Assembly: GCF_003261055.1 (NCBI RefSeq)
Contig: NZ_CP030073.1
Span: 5,890,001-5,954,000 of the forward strand
Source: Streptomyces cadmiisoli
Lineage (GTDB): Bacteria > Actinomycetota > Actinomycetes > Streptomycetales > Streptomycetaceae
Length of the DNA stretch: 64,000 nt
Direction of reading: 5' to 3'
Below the pieces are notes generated by a model. That model had not been told where the DNA came from, did not search any database, and worked only from the letters and a program-made list of their open reading frames with translations. Shown one piece after another: positions 1 through 9,949 of this stretch (position 1 is its first letter; each line of letters begins with the position of its first letter). The translations under genes and the position numbers were made by a program.

Positions 1-570
1 GGCGCGCCCTGCGCCCGCCAGCCGGCGCAGCTCCCGGACCTGTGCGCGCAGTGCCGCCAGGTCCGGGAGCGTGTCCCCGGACAACTGCTCCTCCAGCGCG
101 CTCAGCCGTGACCTCAGCCGGTCGCAGTCGGCCTGCTCCCGCTCCAACTGGCGTGTCTTGCGGTGCAGTTCGAGGAAGACGTTGACCTTCGCGCGCAGCA
201 CCCAGGGGTCGAAGGGCTTGGTCAGATAGTCCGCGGCTCCCGTGGCGTAGCCGCGGAACGCGTAGCCGGAGTCGTCGTCCGCACCGGTCAGGAAGATGAT
301 CGGGACGTCCTTGGTCTGGTCGAGACGCTTGATGTTCGCGGCGGTCTCGAAACCGTCCATGCCGGGCATCCGGACGTCGAGCAGGACGACGGCGAAGCGG
401 CGCCGCAGCAGCGCCTTCATCGCCTCCTCGCCCGAACGGGCCCGCACGAGCGGCTCGTTGAGGGAGCCCAGTACGGCCTCCAGGGCTATCAGGTTGTCCT
501 CCAAGTCGTCGACCAGAAGGATGCCGGCGCGCTCGTCGGCCGTTTCCTCGGTGCTCGGTGCGGTGGTCAT
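1..570 (-). CDS. Response regulator with coiled-coil tail (OsaB-like), C-terminus off the left edge
   Basis: Stand-alone receiver protein, 190 codons visible. The receiver domain (about residues 15-135) shows the acidic pair LVDD, the phospho-acceptor Asp near residue 65 in LLDVRMPG, and the conserved Lys in the TKPFDP motif. After residue 138 the chain becomes a Glu/Arg/Leu-rich heptad-like helix; no DNA-binding domain is visible before the sequence stops at the window edge. Its ATG overlaps the kinase stop codon (ATGA), so the two genes are translationally coupled and the kinase is the natural partner. A receiver followed by a long coiled coil next to a poly-HAMP kinase matches what is described for OsaB of Streptomyces coelicolor, the osmoadaptation regulator. 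Whether this is that orthologue or a paralogue cannot be decided here. Confidence 0.88.
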   Translation of the reverse strand, partial: MTTAPSTEETADERAGILLVDDLEDNLIALEAVLGSLNEPLVRARSGEEAMKALLRRRFAVVLLDVRMPGMDGFETAANIKRLDQTKDVPIIFLTGADDDSGYAFRGYATGAADYLTKPFDPWVLRAKVNVFLELHRKTRQLEREQADCDRLRSRLSALEEQLSGDTLPDLAALRAQVRELRRLAGAGRA

Positions 571-3500
571 TGCGGGGTTTCCTCCGGCCCGCCCGTTTTC
601 TCCGGGTCGAGCAGTGTGCAGACGACGGTCAGGAGCCGGTCGACGTCCACCGGCTTGGGCACGTACGCGTTGGCGCCGCGGGCGATGGACTTCTCCCGGT
701 CGCCGGGCATCGCCTTCGCGGTGAGCGCGACGATGGGCAGGCCCGTCCAGCGGGGGGTGCGGCGGACGGCGGCGATCGTCTCGTAGCCGTCCATCTCCGG
801 CATCATGATGTCCATCAGGACGAGTTCGACGTCCGGATTGCGTTCCAGCGTCTCGATGCCCTCGCGGCCGTTCTCCGCGTAGAGCACCGGCATGCCGACG
901 CGGCCGAGGACATGGGTGAGCGCGAAGACGTTGCGGATGTCGTCGTCGACGATCAGCACCCGCCGGCCGGGCAGCACCTGTCCGGCCCGGCCGGTCTGCC
1001 ACTCCTCCAGCTTGGCCGGCACCGGCCAGGAGTCGTCCGGCTCGGCGGGCCCGGCCGGCAGGGTCCCGGCGGACGTCTCCTCCGGCGCCGGTACGGCCCG
1101 CGCGGTGTCGGACGCCAGATGGCCGGGGCTGACCACCGGCACGTACAGGGTGAAGGTGGAGCCCTGGCCCGGTTCGCTCTCGGCGACGATCCGGCCGCCG
1201 AGCAGGCCCGCGATCTCCCGGCTGATGGACAGGCCGAGGCCGGTGCCGCCGTACTTGCGGTTGGTGGTGCCGTCGGCCTGCTGGAACGCCTCGAAGATCA
1301 CCGGGAGTTTCTCCGCGGCGATGCCGATGCCGGTGTCGGACACCGCGAACGCGATCACCTCGTCGCCCTCCCGGCCGGGCAGGCCCTCCGGAGCGCGCAC
1401 CCGCTCCACCCGCAGTTCGACCCGGCCCGTCGCGGTGAACTTGATCGCGTTGGACAGGAGGTTGCGCAGGATCTGCTGCAACCGCTGCTCGTCCGAGTAC
1501 ATCTCGCGCGGTACGTCCTCACCGACCGACACCTCGAAGGCGAGACCCCGGTCGAGGGTGAGCGGGCGGAAGGTGGCGTGCACGTAGTCCAGCAGCTTGA
1601 TCAGCGGCAGCCGCTTCGGCCGGACGTCCATCCGGCCCGCCTCGATCTTCGACAGGTCCAGGATGTCGTTGATCAGCTGGAGGAGGTCCGAGCCGGAGCG
1701 GTGGATGGTGGTCGCGAACTGCACCTCCTGGTCGGAGAGGCGGCCGTCCGGGTTGTCGGAGAGCAGCCGGGCCAGGATGAGCAGGGAGTTCAGCGGTGTG
1801 CGCAGCTCGTGCGACATGTTCGCCAGGAACTCCGACTTGTACTGGGAGCTGGTGGCGAGCAGGGCCGCCTTCTCCTCCAGTTCGGCGTTGGAGTGCTGGA
1901 GCTCCGCCTGCTGCTTCTGGAGTTCGTCGGAGCGTTCCTGGAGCTGCATGGCCAGCCGCTGGGACTCGCCGAGCAGGGACTCCGTACGGGAGTTCGCGAT
2001 GATCGTGTTGATCGCGACGCCGATGGTGTTCACGAACTGGTCGAAGAAGGCCAGGTGCACATCGGAGAAGCGGGAGAAGGAGGCCAGTTCGATCACGCCG
2101 AGGAGCTTGTCCTCGAAGAGGATCGGGATGATGACGATGGTGCTGGGCGCCGCCTCGCCCAGACCGCTGTTGATCTTGATGTAGTCCGGCGGGGCCTCCT
2201 CCACCAGGATCCGCTTCTTCTCCCGGGCCGCCTGCCGCACCAGCCCGTGCACCGGCAGACCGCCGGTCTCCACGGTCGCGCCCTGCGCCGCGCCGTACCC
2301 GGCTATGAAGGCCAGTCCCTTCGCCGGTACGGCGGTGTGCAGCGAGGTGCCGTCCTCGTCCGGGTCGGCCAGGTAGAAGGCGCCGTACTGCGCGTTCACC
2401 AGCGGCGTCAGCTCGCGCAGGATCAGGTCGGCGACCTCCATCAGATCCCGGTGGCCCTGCATCAGCGCGGCGAGGCGGGCCAGGTTCGACTCCAGCCAGT
2501 CCTTCGCCCGGGTGGTCTCACGGAGGTTGGCCACCATCAGGTTGATGTTGTCCTTCAGCTCGGCGACCTCGCCCTGGGTCTCCACCGTGATCGAGCGGGA
2601 CATGTCGCCCTGCGCCACCGCGGACGCCACCTCGGCGATCGCGCGGACCTGGGTGGTGAGGTTGGACGCCAGCTCGTTCACGTTCGTGGTGAGCCGCTTC
2701 CAGGTGCCGTACACGCCCTCCACCCGTGCCTGGCCGCCGAGCCGGCCCTCGCTGCCGACCTCCCGGGCCACCCGGGTGACCTCGGAGGAGAACGAGGAGA
2801 GCGTGTCGACCATCGTGTTGATGGTGGTCTTCAGCTCCAGGATCTCGCCGCGGGCGTCCACGTCGATCTTCTTGGACAGGTCGCCCTGGGCGACCGCGGT
2901 CGCGACCTGGGCGATGTTGCGGACCTGCGAGGTGAGGTTGTCGGCCATGTAGTTGACGTTGTCCGTCAGGTCCCGCCACACCCCGGAGACCCCCAGCACC
3001 TGGGCCCGCCCGCCGAGCCGGCCGTCGGTGCCGACCTCGCGCGCCACCCGGGTCACCTCGTCGGCGAAGGCGCGCAGCTGCTCCACCATCGTGTTGACGG
3101 TGTCCTTCAGTTCGAGGATCTCGCCGCGGGCGTCGACCGTGATCTTCTTGGACAGGTCGCCGTTGGCGACGGCGGTGGTGACCTGGGCGATGTTGCGGAC
3201 CTGCGAGGTCAGGTTCAGCGCCATGAAGTTGACGTTGTCGGTGAGGTCCTTCCAGACGCCGGAGACGCCCCGCACCTGGGCCTGGCCGCCGAGGTTGCCC
3301 TCGGTGCCGACCTCGCGGGCGACGCGGGTGACCTCGTCGGCGAAGGCGGAGAGCTGGTCGACCATCGTGTTGATGGTCGACTTCAGCTCCAGGATCTCGC
3401 CCTTCGCCTCCACCGTGATCTTCTTGCCGAGGTCGCCCTGGGCGACGGCGGTCGACACCGCGGCGATGTTGCGGACCTGCGAGGTGAGGTTGTCCGCCAT

Positions 3501-4673
3501 GAAGTTGACGTTGTCGGTGAGGTCCTTCCAGACGCCGGAGACGCCCCGCACCTGGGCCCGGCCGCCGAGGTTGCCCTCGGTGCCGACCTCGCGGGCGACG
3601 CGGGTGACCTCGTCGGCGAAGGCGGAGAGCTGGTCGACCATCGTGTTGATGGTCGACTTGAGTTCGAGGATCTCGCCCTGCGCGTCGACGGTGATCTTCT
3701 GACTGAGGTCGCCGTTGGCGACGGCGGTGGTGACCTGGGCGATGTTGCGGACCTGCGAGGTCAGGTTCGACGCCATGAAGTTGACGTTGTCGGTGAGGTC
3801 CTTCCACACACCGGACACGCCCCGCACCTGGGCCCGGCCGCCCAGCTGGCCCTCGGTGCCGACCTCGCGGGCGACCCGGGTGACCTCGTCGGCGAAGGCG
3901 GAGAGCTGGTCGACCATCGTGTTCACGGTGAGCTTGAGTTCCAGCAGCTCACCGGTCGCCTCCACGGTGACCGTACGCGTCAGGTCGCCGCGGGCCACCG
4001 CCGTGGTGACCACGGCGATGTCCCGGACCTGGGCGGTCAGCCGGGCCGCCATCGTGTTGACGGCCTCGGTCACGTCCCGCCAACTGCCCGACAGCCCCTG
4101 CACCTTGGCCCGCCCGCCGAGCCGGCCCTCGGTGCCGACCTCGCGGGCGACCCGCGTCACCTCACCGGTGAACAGCGACAACTGGTCCACCATCTTGTTC
4201 ACGGCCCGGCCGAGCCGGCGCAGATCGCCGCGCAGCTGCCGGCTGCCGTCGTGCAGATCGACCCGCTGGGTCAGATCGCCGCCCGCGACCGCGTCCAGGA
4301 CACGGGTCGCGTTCGCTGCCGGGGCCACCAGGGCGTCGAGGATCTGGTTCACGTCGTCGACCCGCGACGTCCAGGCGCCCTGGCCGGGACTCGCCGACAG
4401 CCGCTCGTCGAGCCGGCCGTGCCGCACCAGCTCCCGCTTCACACGCTGCACCTCGCCGTTGAAGTGCACGCTGCGGTCCATGATCTGGTTGAACAGGGCG
4501 GTGAGTTCGGCCACGAGTCCGTGGCCGGTCTCGGGGACCTTCGAGAAGTCGCCGTCCCGGGCGGCGGTCATCGCCGCGAGCAGGGGGCGCAGTTCCGCGG
4601 GGCATATCCCATCGTCGGCGAGTGGTCGAATCCGTCCGTCTTCGAGCACACGCGTAGCACGGTTCTCACTCAT
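567..4673 (-). CDS. Soluble hybrid histidine kinase with seven HAMP repeats (OsaA / fungal group III-like)
   Basis: 1368 aa, no signal peptide or membrane segment, so cytoplasmic. Order: short N-terminus; seven HAMP units (about residues 100-750) spaced by about 92 aa with the recurring linker [10 protein letters not shown]; a GAF-like domain (about 770-900); coiled coil; HisKA with His near residue 953 in [14 protein letters not shown]; HATPase_c (about 1060-1180) with the DTGIGI and GGTGLGLSI boxes; C-terminal receiver with Asp near 1286 in [11 protein letters not shown]. The receiver makes it a phosphorelay protein; the next gene supplies a second receiver. Poly-HAMP architecture of this kind is known from fungal osmosensing kinases (Nik1/Os-1) and Streptomyces OsaA, so osmotic or envelope stress is the likely input (inference). 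The start ATG at 4673 gives the normal [10 protein letters not shown]-terminus; upstream codons in the same frame overlap the divergent gene and are not coding. Confidence 0.92.
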   Translation of the reverse strand: MSENRATRVLEDGRIRPLADDGICPAELRPLLAAMTAARDGDFSKVPETGHGLVAELTALFNQIMDRSVHFNGEVQRVKRELVRHGRLDERLSASPGQGAWTSRVDDVNQILDALVAPAANATRVLDAVAGGDLTQRVDLHDGSRQLRGDLRRLGRAVNKMVDQLSLFTGEVTRVAREVGTEGRLGGRAKVQGLSGSWRDVTEAVNTMAARLTAQVRDIAVVTTAVARGDLTRTVTVEATGELLELKLTVNTMVDQLSAFADEVTRVAREVGTEGQLGGRAQVRGVSGVWKDLTDNVNFMASNLTSQVRNIAQVTTAVANGDLSQKITVDAQGEILELKSTINTMVDQLSAFADEVTRVAREVGTEGNLGGRAQVRGVSGVWKDLTDNVNFMADNLTSQVRNIAAVSTAVAQGDLGKKITVEAKGEILELKSTINTMVDQLSAFADEVTRVAREVGTEGNLGGQAQVRGVSGVWKDLTDNVNFMALNLTSQVRNIAQVTTAVANGDLSKKITVDARGEILELKDTVNTMVEQLRAFADEVTRVAREVGTDGRLGGRAQVLGVSGVWRDLTDNVNYMADNLTSQVRNIAQVATAVAQGDLSKKIDVDARGEILELKTTINTMVDTLSSFSSEVTRVAREVGSEGRLGGQARVEGVYGTWKRLTTNVNELASNLTTQVRAIAEVASAVAQGDMSRSITVETQGEVAELKDNINLMVANLRETTRAKDWLESNLARLAALMQGHRDLMEVADLILRELTPLVNAQYGAFYLADPDEDGTSLHTAVPAKGLAFIAGYGAAQGATVETGGLPVHGLVRQAAREKKRILVEEAPPDYIKINSGLGEAAPSTIVIIPILFEDKLLGVIELASFSRFSDVHLAFFDQFVNTIGVAINTIIANSRTESLLGESQRLAMQLQERSDELQKQQAELQHSNAELEEKAALLATSSQYKSEFLANMSHELRTPLNSLLILARLLSDNPDGRLSDQEVQFATTIHRSGSDLLQLINDILDLSKIEAGRMDVRPKRLPLIKLLDYVHATFRPLTLDRGLAFEVSVGEDVPREMYSDEQRLQQILRNLLSNAIKFTATGRVELRVERVRAPEGLPGREGDEVIAFAVSDTGIGIAAEKLPVIFEAFQQADGTTNRKYGGTGLGLSISREIAGLLGGRIVAESEPGQGSTFTLYVPVVSPGHLASDTARAVPAPEETSAGTLPAGPAEPDDSWPVPAKLEEWQTGRAGQVLPGRRVLIVDDDIRNVFALTHVLGRVGMPVLYAENGREGIETLERNPDVELVLMDIMMPEMDGYETIAAVRRTPRWTGLPIVALTAKAMPGDREKSIARGANAYVPKPVDVDRLLTVVCTLLDPEKTGGPEETPQ
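2560..4200 (-). repeat. Tandem 276-bp intragenic repeats encoding HAMP units
   Basis: The kinase gene contains six copies of the segment encoding [10 protein letters not shown], centred near 4150, 3875, 3600, 3325, 3045 and 2770, i.e. every 276 bp. The middle copies are nearly identical at DNA level, for example the stretches beginning near 3230 and 3506. Such tandem identity permits recombination that adds or removes whole in-frame HAMP units. Confidence 0.85.
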
Positions 4674-4752
4674 GGCGGCCCACTTCGATAACTCGGCGCT
4701 TATGGGCGGGGCCAGTCTGTCACCCTGTCGGCATCGATCGAGGCGTATTCGT

Positions 4753-4765
4753 CCGAACTGTTCGG
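4753..4765. promoter_or_regulatory. Palindrome CCGAAC-T-GTTCGG upstream of the phosphatase gene
   Basis: Perfect 6-bp inverted repeat around a single T, in the 102-bp divergent region between the kinase and phosphatase genes. The GGGGAG ribosome binding site of the phosphatase begins within its last bases, so it could be an operator or an RNA hairpin. No regulator is assigned. Confidence 0.4.
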
Positions 4766-4775
4766 GGAGCTGTAG

Positions 4776-6797
4776 ATGGGGGCCATTCCGGCGCAACGGG
4801 AGACCATTTCCCTTGCCTCCGATGTGCCTGCGCACGCCCTTGACCCACCGGCGCACGGCGGCGGGCAGCCGCCCGGCGCGCAGATGCGCGCCACCCTGCA
4901 CGGCGGCCCCCTGGCACCGGGCGCGGCCCGCGGGCTGCTGCGGGCGGCGCTCCAGCAGTGGGCCGGGCTCGGCCTGCCCGGCGCGGAGCGGCTGACCGAG
5001 CGCCTGGCGCACGACGCCATGCTCGTCGTCAGCGAACTGGTCACCAACGCCGTGGTGCACGCCGGCACCGACGTCGAACTGGTCTGCGGCCTCCAGCCCG
5101 AGTCGGGCGCCGTGATCGTGGAGGTCTGCGACCACCACCCCTCGCGGGCGCCCCGCGACGACGACGGCGAAACCGTGCACGAGACGGCGGAGTACGGCCG
5201 CGGACTGCGTCTCGTCTCCGCGATGTCCGAGGCCTGGGGCGTCACCTACCGGCGGGGCGCGAAGACCGTGTGGGCCCGCGTCCCGGCCGAGCGGAGCGCC
5301 GATACCGAGGGCGCGTACGCCCCGGAGCGCGCCGGATTCCCCGGCGCGGAACTCCTCGCGCCCGAGCCCCTGCCCCTCTCGTCCTCGTCGGCGCTGTCGG
5401 CGGTGTCGGCGTTCGAGCGCGGCCGCCCCCACCGCACCGATCGTGACTGGCTGGGCCGGGGCGCGCTGTCCTTCCTCGCGGAGGCCTCCGACCTGCTCGC
5501 CGGGCAGCTCGACGAGGACCTGGTCGCCGCGCTCACCGGCCAGCTGATCGTGCCGCGGCTGGCCGACTGGTGCGCCGTGTGGCTGGAGGACGAGGCGACG
5601 GGCGGCCGTACCGGCTGGGGCGACGGCGCCGGGGCCCCCGGCCCGCGGCTGGCCCGGGTCTGGCACAGCAGCGAGGAACGGATCGAGGATCTGCGCCGGT
5701 GCCTGGAGAAGGAGCCGCCACGCCCCGCCCAGGGGCCGTCGGGCGGCCCCTGGGCGTGGCCCTGGCCGTGGCCCGAGGAAGCGCCGGGCGGGGCCGGCCC
5801 GGCGGCCGGGAGCCGGGACGCCGCCGACGCGGGGACCGAGGCGCGGGGCGGCGCGGCGCTCGCCTACCGGCTCGTCGCGGGCGGCCGCCCGCTCGGCACC
5901 CTGGTGATCGGCCGCGCCGGTGTGGAGGGCTTCCCGGACGAGATCACCGGCCTCGTCGAGGACCTCAGCCGCCGGGTGGCGCTGGCCATCGGAGCGGCCC
6001 GCCAGTACGCCCGGCAGGCCACCATCAGCGCCGTGCTCCAGCGCGGGCTGCTGCCCGGCGCCGTCGCCGAGATCCCCGGTGTGCGCAGCGCCCTGGTCTA
6101 CGAGCCCTGCGACAAGGGCGGACCCAGCGGCGACTTCTACGACGTGTTCCCGGCCGGCGACGGCCGCTGGTGCTTCGCGGTCGGCGACGTCCAGGGCAAG
6201 GGACCCGAGGCCGCCGTCGTGATCGGCCTGGCCCGCCCCTGGCTCCGGCTGCTGGCCCGCGAGGGCTACGGCGTCGCCGACGTCCTGGACCGCCTGAACC
6301 AGCTCCTGCTCGACGACGCCACGGAGGCCGCCGACGCGGCGGCCCGCGCCCTCGTCGGCCCCGTCCGGCCCGCCGACGGGCCCCAGACCCGCTTCCTGTC
6401 CCTCCTGTACGGCGAACTGGCCCCGTTCGACGGCGGTGTCCGCTGCACCCTCGCCTCCGCCGGACACCCCCTGCCGCTGCTGCTGGGCCCGGACGGCGAC
6501 GTCCGTACGGCGGCGCACCCGCAGACCCTGCTCGGCGTCGTCGAGGACGAGACGTACACCAGTGAGACCTTCGAGCTGCGTCCCGGCGACACACTGCTGT
6601 GCGTGACCGACGGTGTCACCGAGCGCCGCAGCGGATCGCGCCAGTTCGACGACGGCGACGGGCTCGCCGCCGCGCTCACCGGCTGCGCGGGGCTGAGCGC
6701 CGAGCTGATCGCGGAGCGCATCAGACGGCTGGTGCACGAGTTCGGCGGCCGCCCGCCGGAGGACGACCTGGCGCTGCTGGTGCTCCAGGCGGATTAG
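4776..6797 (+). CDS. SpoIIE-family protein phosphatase with RsbW-like ATPase and GAF domains
   Basis: 673 aa, cytoplasmic. An N-terminal HATPase_c domain of the RsbW/anti-sigma kinase type (about residues 35-170) contains the N-box [15 protein letters not shown]-like region follows (about 215-400), interrupted by a Pro/Trp-rich stretch, then a C-terminal PP2C/SpoIIE phosphatase domain (about 430-670) with [11 protein letters not shown] and [12 protein letters not shown] metal-binding motifs. Proteins of this type act in partner-switching circuits, dephosphorylating anti-anti-sigma factors and sometimes also phosphorylating them. It is divergent from the poly-HAMP kinase. Streptomyces coelicolor osaC, a multidomain protein with the same kinase/GAF/phosphatase logic, is linked to osaAB, so a role in terminating a sigma-factor stress response is plausible. 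The ATG follows GGGGAG. Confidence 0.88.
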   Translation: MGAIPAQRETISLASDVPAHALDPPAHGGGQPPGAQMRATLHGGPLAPGAARGLLRAALQQWAGLGLPGAERLTERLAHDAMLVVSELVTNAVVHAGTDVELVCGLQPESGAVIVEVCDHHPSRAPRDDDGETVHETAEYGRGLRLVSAMSEAWGVTYRRGAKTVWARVPAERSADTEGAYAPERAGFPGAELLAPEPLPLSSSSALSAVSAFERGRPHRTDRDWLGRGALSFLAEASDLLAGQLDEDLVAALTGQLIVPRLADWCAVWLEDEATGGRTGWGDGAGAPGPRLARVWHSSEERIEDLRRCLEKEPPRPAQGPSGGPWAWPWPWPEEAPGGAGPAAGSRDAADAGTEARGGAALAYRLVAGGRPLGTLVIGRAGVEGFPDEITGLVEDLSRRVALAIGAARQYARQATISAVLQRGLLPGAVAEIPGVRSALVYEPCDKGGPSGDFYDVFPAGDGRWCFAVGDVQGKGPEAAVVIGLARPWLRLLAREGYGVADVLDRLNQLLLDDATEAADAAARALVGPVRPADGPQTRFLSLLYGELAPFDGGVRCTLASAGHPLPLLLGPDGDVRTAAHPQTLLGVVEDETYTSETFELRPGDTLLCVTDGVTERRSGSRQFDDGDGLAAALTGCAGLSAELIAERIRRLVHEFGGRPPEDDLALLVLQAD

Positions 6798-6828
6798 CGC
6801 ACCGCCCGGGTGCTGGACAATGGGGGAC

Positions 6829-8061
6829 ATGCCTTCCGCACTCCCCGACGGTGAGCCCGTCCCCGACGACGGCGCGCTGCCCGCGCCCGCGCTCGCCGGG
6901 GCGGCGGACCGTCCGCTCGGTTTCTACCTGCACGTCCCGTACTGCGCGACCCGCTGCGGCTACTGCGACTTCAACACCTACACCGCGACCGAACTGCGCG
7001 GCACCGGCGGCGTCCTCGCCTCCCGCGACAACTACGCCGACACCCTGATCGACGAGATCCGCCTGGCCCGCAAGGTCCTCGGCGACGATCCGCGCGAGGT
7101 CCGCACCGTGTTCGTCGGCGGCGGCACACCCACGCTGCTCGCCGCGAACGACCTGGTCCGGATGCTGGGCGCGATCCGCGACGAGTTCGGCCTGGCCGAG
7201 GACGCGGAGGTCACCACCGAGGCGAACCCGGAGTCGGTCGACCCCGCCTATCTGACGGCGCTGCGGGAGGGCGGCTTCAACCGGATCTCCTTCGGCATGC
7301 AGAGCGCGCGCCGGCACGTGCTGAAGGTGCTGGACCGCACGCACACGCCGGGCCGCCCCGAGGCCTGTGTGGCGGAGGCCCACGCGGCCGGCTTCGAGCA
7401 CGTCAACCTGGATCTGATCTACGGCACGCCGGGCGAGTCGGACGACGACTGGCGGGCTTCCCTGGACGCCGCGCTGGGCGCGGGCCCGGACCACGTCAGC
7501 GCCTACGCGCTGATCGTGGAGGAGGGCACGCAGCTGGCGCGCCGGATCCGCCGCGGCGAGATCCCGATGACCGACGACGACGTGCACGCCGACCGCTACC
7601 TGATCGCGGAGGAGCGGCTGTCCGCGGCCGGCTTCGACTGGTACGAGGTGTCCAACTGGTCCACCTCGAACGCCGCCCGCTGCCTGCACAACGAGTTGTA
7701 CTGGCGGGGCGCCGACTGGTGGGGCGCGGGACCCGGCGCCCACAGCCACGTCGGCGGGGTGCGCTGGTGGAACATGAAGCATCCGGGCGCGTACGCGGCG
7801 GCGCTGGCCGCCGGGCGCTCCCCGGGCGCCGGGCGCGAACTGCTCTCCGACGAGGACCGCCGGGTGGAGCGGATCCTCCTGGAGCTGCGGCTGCGGGAGG
7901 GCGTGCCGCTGCCCCTGCTGCGCGCCGAGGGCCTCGCGGCCTCCCGCCGCGCCCTGACCGACGGGCTGCTCCAGCAGGCGGCCTACGACGCCGGGCACGC
8001 GGTGCTGACACTGCGCGGACGCCTGCTGGCGGACGCGGTGGTGCGCGACCTGGTCGACTGA
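6829..8061 (+). CDS. hemW: HemW-type radical SAM heme chaperone (often labelled oxygen-independent coproporphyrinogen oxidase)
   Basis: 410 aa. The radical SAM CxxxCxxC motif appears as CATRCGYC near residue 42, followed by VGGGTPT and the HemN_C-type C-terminal region. It lacks the N-terminal extension of true HemN coproporphyrinogen dehydrogenases, and the family (HemW, formerly HemN-like) binds and transfers heme. The gene sits just upstream of hrcA-dnaJ, as is usual in Gram-positive bacteria. An in-frame ATG at 6820 would add three residues (MGD); neither start has an ideally spaced ribosome binding site, and 6829 is preferred because the family sequence begins MPSALPDG. Confidence 0.9.
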   Translation: MPSALPDGEPVPDDGALPAPALAGAADRPLGFYLHVPYCATRCGYCDFNTYTATELRGTGGVLASRDNYADTLIDEIRLARKVLGDDPREVRTVFVGGGTPTLLAANDLVRMLGAIRDEFGLAEDAEVTTEANPESVDPAYLTALREGGFNRISFGMQSARRHVLKVLDRTHTPGRPEACVAEAHAAGFEHVNLDLIYGTPGESDDDWRASLDAALGAGPDHVSAYALIVEEGTQLARRIRRGEIPMTDDDVHADRYLIAEERLSAAGFDWYEVSNWSTSNAARCLHNELYWRGADWWGAGPGAHSHVGGVRWWNMKHPGAYAAALAAGRSPGAGRELLSDEDRRVERILLELRLREGVPLPLLRAEGLAASRRALTDGLLQQAAYDAGHAVLTLRGRLLADAVVRDLVD

Positions 8062-8164
8062 GCGATCCGGGGGAGTCGGGGCACCGTCGGACGCGGCCGG
8101 GCGTCAGGTGTGGCCCGGCGTCAGGCGCGCCCCGGAGTCACGCACGGCCCGGCACACGCACCGC

Positions 8165-8214
8165 CCGGCACGAGCGCCGCCGGGCATGACGCGCCGTCCG
8201 GCACGAGCGCCGCC
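8165..8214. repeat. 17-bp direct repeat in the convergent intergenic region
   Basis: The sequence CCGGCACGAGCGCCGCC occurs at 8165-8181 and 8198-8214 (33-bp period) in the 157-bp gap between hemW and the convergent DUF3097 gene. The rest of the gap holds further degenerate GGCACG/GCCCGGC motifs. It looks like a small decaying tandem array acting as a spacer; no clear terminator stem is visible. Confidence 0.55.
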
Positions 8215-8218
8215 CGGC

Positions 8219-9028
8219 TCACGTGTCGCCCGCCGTGACGAAGTCGATCAGTTCCTCGACCCTGCCCAGCAGCTCCGGCTCCAGGTCCTTGTACGACGTC
8301 ACCTGGCCCAGGATCTGCTGCCAGGCCGCCCCGGTGTGCTCCGGCCAGCCCAGCGCCCGGCACACCCCCGTCTTCCAGTCCTGCCCGCGCGGCACCCGCG
8401 GCCACGCCGCGATCCCCAGGGCCGACGGCTTCACCGCCTCCCAGACGTCGATGTACGGGTGACCGACCACCAGGGCGTGCTCACCGGTCACCGACTCGGC
8501 GATCCGCCATTCCTTGGTGCCCGGCACCAGGTGGTCCACCAGGACGCCGAGCCGCGCGTCGGGGCCCGGCGCGAAGTCCGACACGATCGACGGCAGGTCG
8601 TCCACACCGTTCAGGTACTCCACGACCACGCCCTCGACGCGCAGGTCGTCGCCCCACACCTTCTCGACCAGCTCGGCGTCGTGCCGGCCCTCCACGTAGA
8701 TGCGGCCCGCACGGGCCACACGCGCGCGTGCGCCGGGCACGGCGACCGATCCCGACGCCGTACGGGTCGGGCGTACCGGAGCGGCGGCGGACGGCCGCAC
8801 CAGCGTCACCACCCGGCCCTCCAGCAGAAAGCCCCGGGGCTCCAGCGGGAACACCCGGTGCTTGCCGAAGCGGTCCTCCAGGGTGACCGTGCCCGCCTCG
8901 CAGCGGATCACCGCGCCGCAGAACCCGCTGCCGGGCTCCTCGACCACCAGGCCGGGCTCCGCCGCGACCTCGGGGACGGGCCGGGACCTCTTCCACGGCG
9001 GAGTCAGGTCCGGAGAGTACTGGCGCAT
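8219..9028 (-). CDS. DUF3097 family protein
   Basis: 269 aa, soluble. Recognised as the actinobacterial DUF3097 family from its conserved segments: the N-terminal RQYSPDLTPPWKR, a central IYVEGRHDAELVEKVWGDD that resembles a Toprim-like EGRHDAE motif, and LVDHLVPGTKEWRIA. The EGRHDAE/LVDHL pair suggests a Toprim-fold metal-dependent nucleic acid enzyme (inference). No catalytic activity is established for the family to my knowledge. The ATG at 9028 gives the family N-terminus; in-frame codons upstream run into the neighbouring gene. Convergent with hemW. Confidence 0.85.
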   Translation of the reverse strand: MRQYSPDLTPPWKRSRPVPEVAAEPGLVVEEPGSGFCGAVIRCEAGTVTLEDRFGKHRVFPLEPRGFLLEGRVVTLVRPSAAAPVRPTRTASGSVAVPGARARVARAGRIYVEGRHDAELVEKVWGDDLRVEGVVVEYLNGVDDLPSIVSDFAPGPDARLGVLVDHLVPGTKEWRIAESVTGEHALVVGHPYIDVWEAVKPSALGIAAWPRVPRGQDWKTGVCRALGWPEHTGAAWQQILGQVTSYKDLEPELLGRVEELIDFVTAGDT

Positions 9029-9062
9029 TCGAACGACGATAGGAGAAGCCGGCGCGCGGCAC

Positions 9063-9791
9063 CTACGACACGCCGAAACGCGTGGCCAGCGCGTCCCGCT
9101 GCGCACGGACGAACGCCGCGTCCACCACCGCTCCGTGACCGGGCACGTACACCGCGTCCTCGCCGGCGAGGTCGAGCAGCCGGTCCAGGGCGGCCGGCCA
9201 GTGCGACGGCACGGCGTCGGGGCCGGCCTGCGGTTCGCCGGACTCCTCGACCAGGTCGCCGCAGAAGACCACCTCCGGGTCGCCCGGGACCAGCACCACC
9301 AGATCGTGCGCGGTGTGCGCCGGGCCCACGTTGGCCAGCAGGACCTGGCGGCCGGGGCCCAGGTCCAGCGTCCACTCGCCGCTGACGTGGTGCCGGGGCG
9401 GCACCAGCGTGTCGGCCGCCTCCTGCGCCGTACCGGCGTCGAGGCCGTTGCGGACGGCGTCCACGCGCAGTTCCTCACGTCCGCGCCGCCCGCCGAGCAC
9501 GGCGTCCACGCCGACCGCGCCGAACACCTCGGCGCCCGCGAACGCGGCGGCGCCGAAGACGTGGTCGAAGTGGGGGTGGGTGAGCGCGAGATGGGTCACA
9601 CGGTGCCGGGCGAGCCCTTCCGCCTCCGCCCTCAGCCGGGCTCCTTCCGCGAGGCTCGAGCCGGCGTCGATCAGCAGGGCGGCGCCGCGGCCGACGACGA
9701 GCCCCACCGTGCAGTCCCAGCCCGGCAGCCGCCGGCGGCCGACTCCGGCGGCCAGCCGTTCCCACCCCAGCTCTTCCCAAGTCACCGTCAT
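9063..9791 (-). CDS. MBL-fold metallo-hydrolase
   Basis: 242 aa, no signal peptide. The metallo-beta-lactamase signature HxHxDH is present as [10 protein letters not shown] near residue 72, with later zinc-ligand candidates at [18 protein letters not shown] and PGHGAVVD, so two zinc sites are likely. The family covers glyoxalase II-like and lactonase-like hydrolases; the substrate cannot be inferred. It lies between the DUF3097 gene and hrcA, divergent from hrcA, so its promoter shares the 158-bp region containing the CIRCE element. Confidence 0.85.
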   Translation of the reverse strand: MTVTWEELGWERLAAGVGRRRLPGWDCTVGLVVGRGAALLIDAGSSLAEGARLRAEAEGLARHRVTHLALTHPHFDHVFGAAAFAGAEVFGAVGVDAVLGGRRGREELRVDAVRNGLDAGTAQEAADTLVPPRHHVSGEWTLDLGPGRQVLLANVGPAHTAHDLVVLVPGDPEVVFCGDLVEESGEPQAGPDAVPSHWPAALDRLLDLAGEDAVYVPGHGAVVDAAFVRAQRDALATRFGVS

Positions 9792-9843
9792 ACGGCGACG
9801 CTAGCTCCAGGCGCCCGCATGCCACGACCTCGCAGGACCGGCC

Positions 9844-9874
9844 TTGCCCGGGCCGTACCCGACGGCCGTACACT
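9844..9874 (+). promoter_or_regulatory. Tentative hrcA-dnaJ promoter
   Basis: A TTGCCC hexamer at 9844-9849 and TACACT at 9869-9874 are separated by 19 nt, longer than optimal. The CIRCE inverted repeat begins 13 nt downstream of the -10 hexamer, so initiation here would put the operator at the transcription start region, the usual arrangement. Confidence 0.4.
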
Positions 9875-9887
9875 GGGCCGGGTAGGG

Positions 9888-9914
9888 CTGGCACTCGCAT
9901 GCGCCGAGTGCCAG
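9888..9914 (+). promoter_or_regulatory. CIRCE operator (HrcA binding site)
   Basis: Perfect 9-9-9 inverted repeat: CTGGCACTC at 9888-9896, a nine-base spacer, and GAGTGCCAG at 9906-9914. This is the high-GC actinobacterial form of the consensus TTAGCACTC-N9-GAGTGCTAA. It lies 35 nt upstream of hrcA, which implies autorepression of the hrcA-dnaJ operon by HrcA and induction by heat. Confidence 0.93.
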
Positions 9915-9949
9915 GGACGCTCAGGGGACGACAGCTGGAGGTGTGCGCG

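Noticed and set aside
558..4691. Very long plus-strand frame opposite the poly-HAMP kinase
   Set aside because: High-GC antisense shadow: it mirrors the kinase repeats, has no ribosome binding site and shows no protein family features.
4674..6830. N-terminal extension of the kinase through the phosphatase gene
   Set aside because: The open minus frame is a GC artefact; the MSENRATRV start has the family N-terminus and the plus strand encodes a clear SpoIIE phosphatase.
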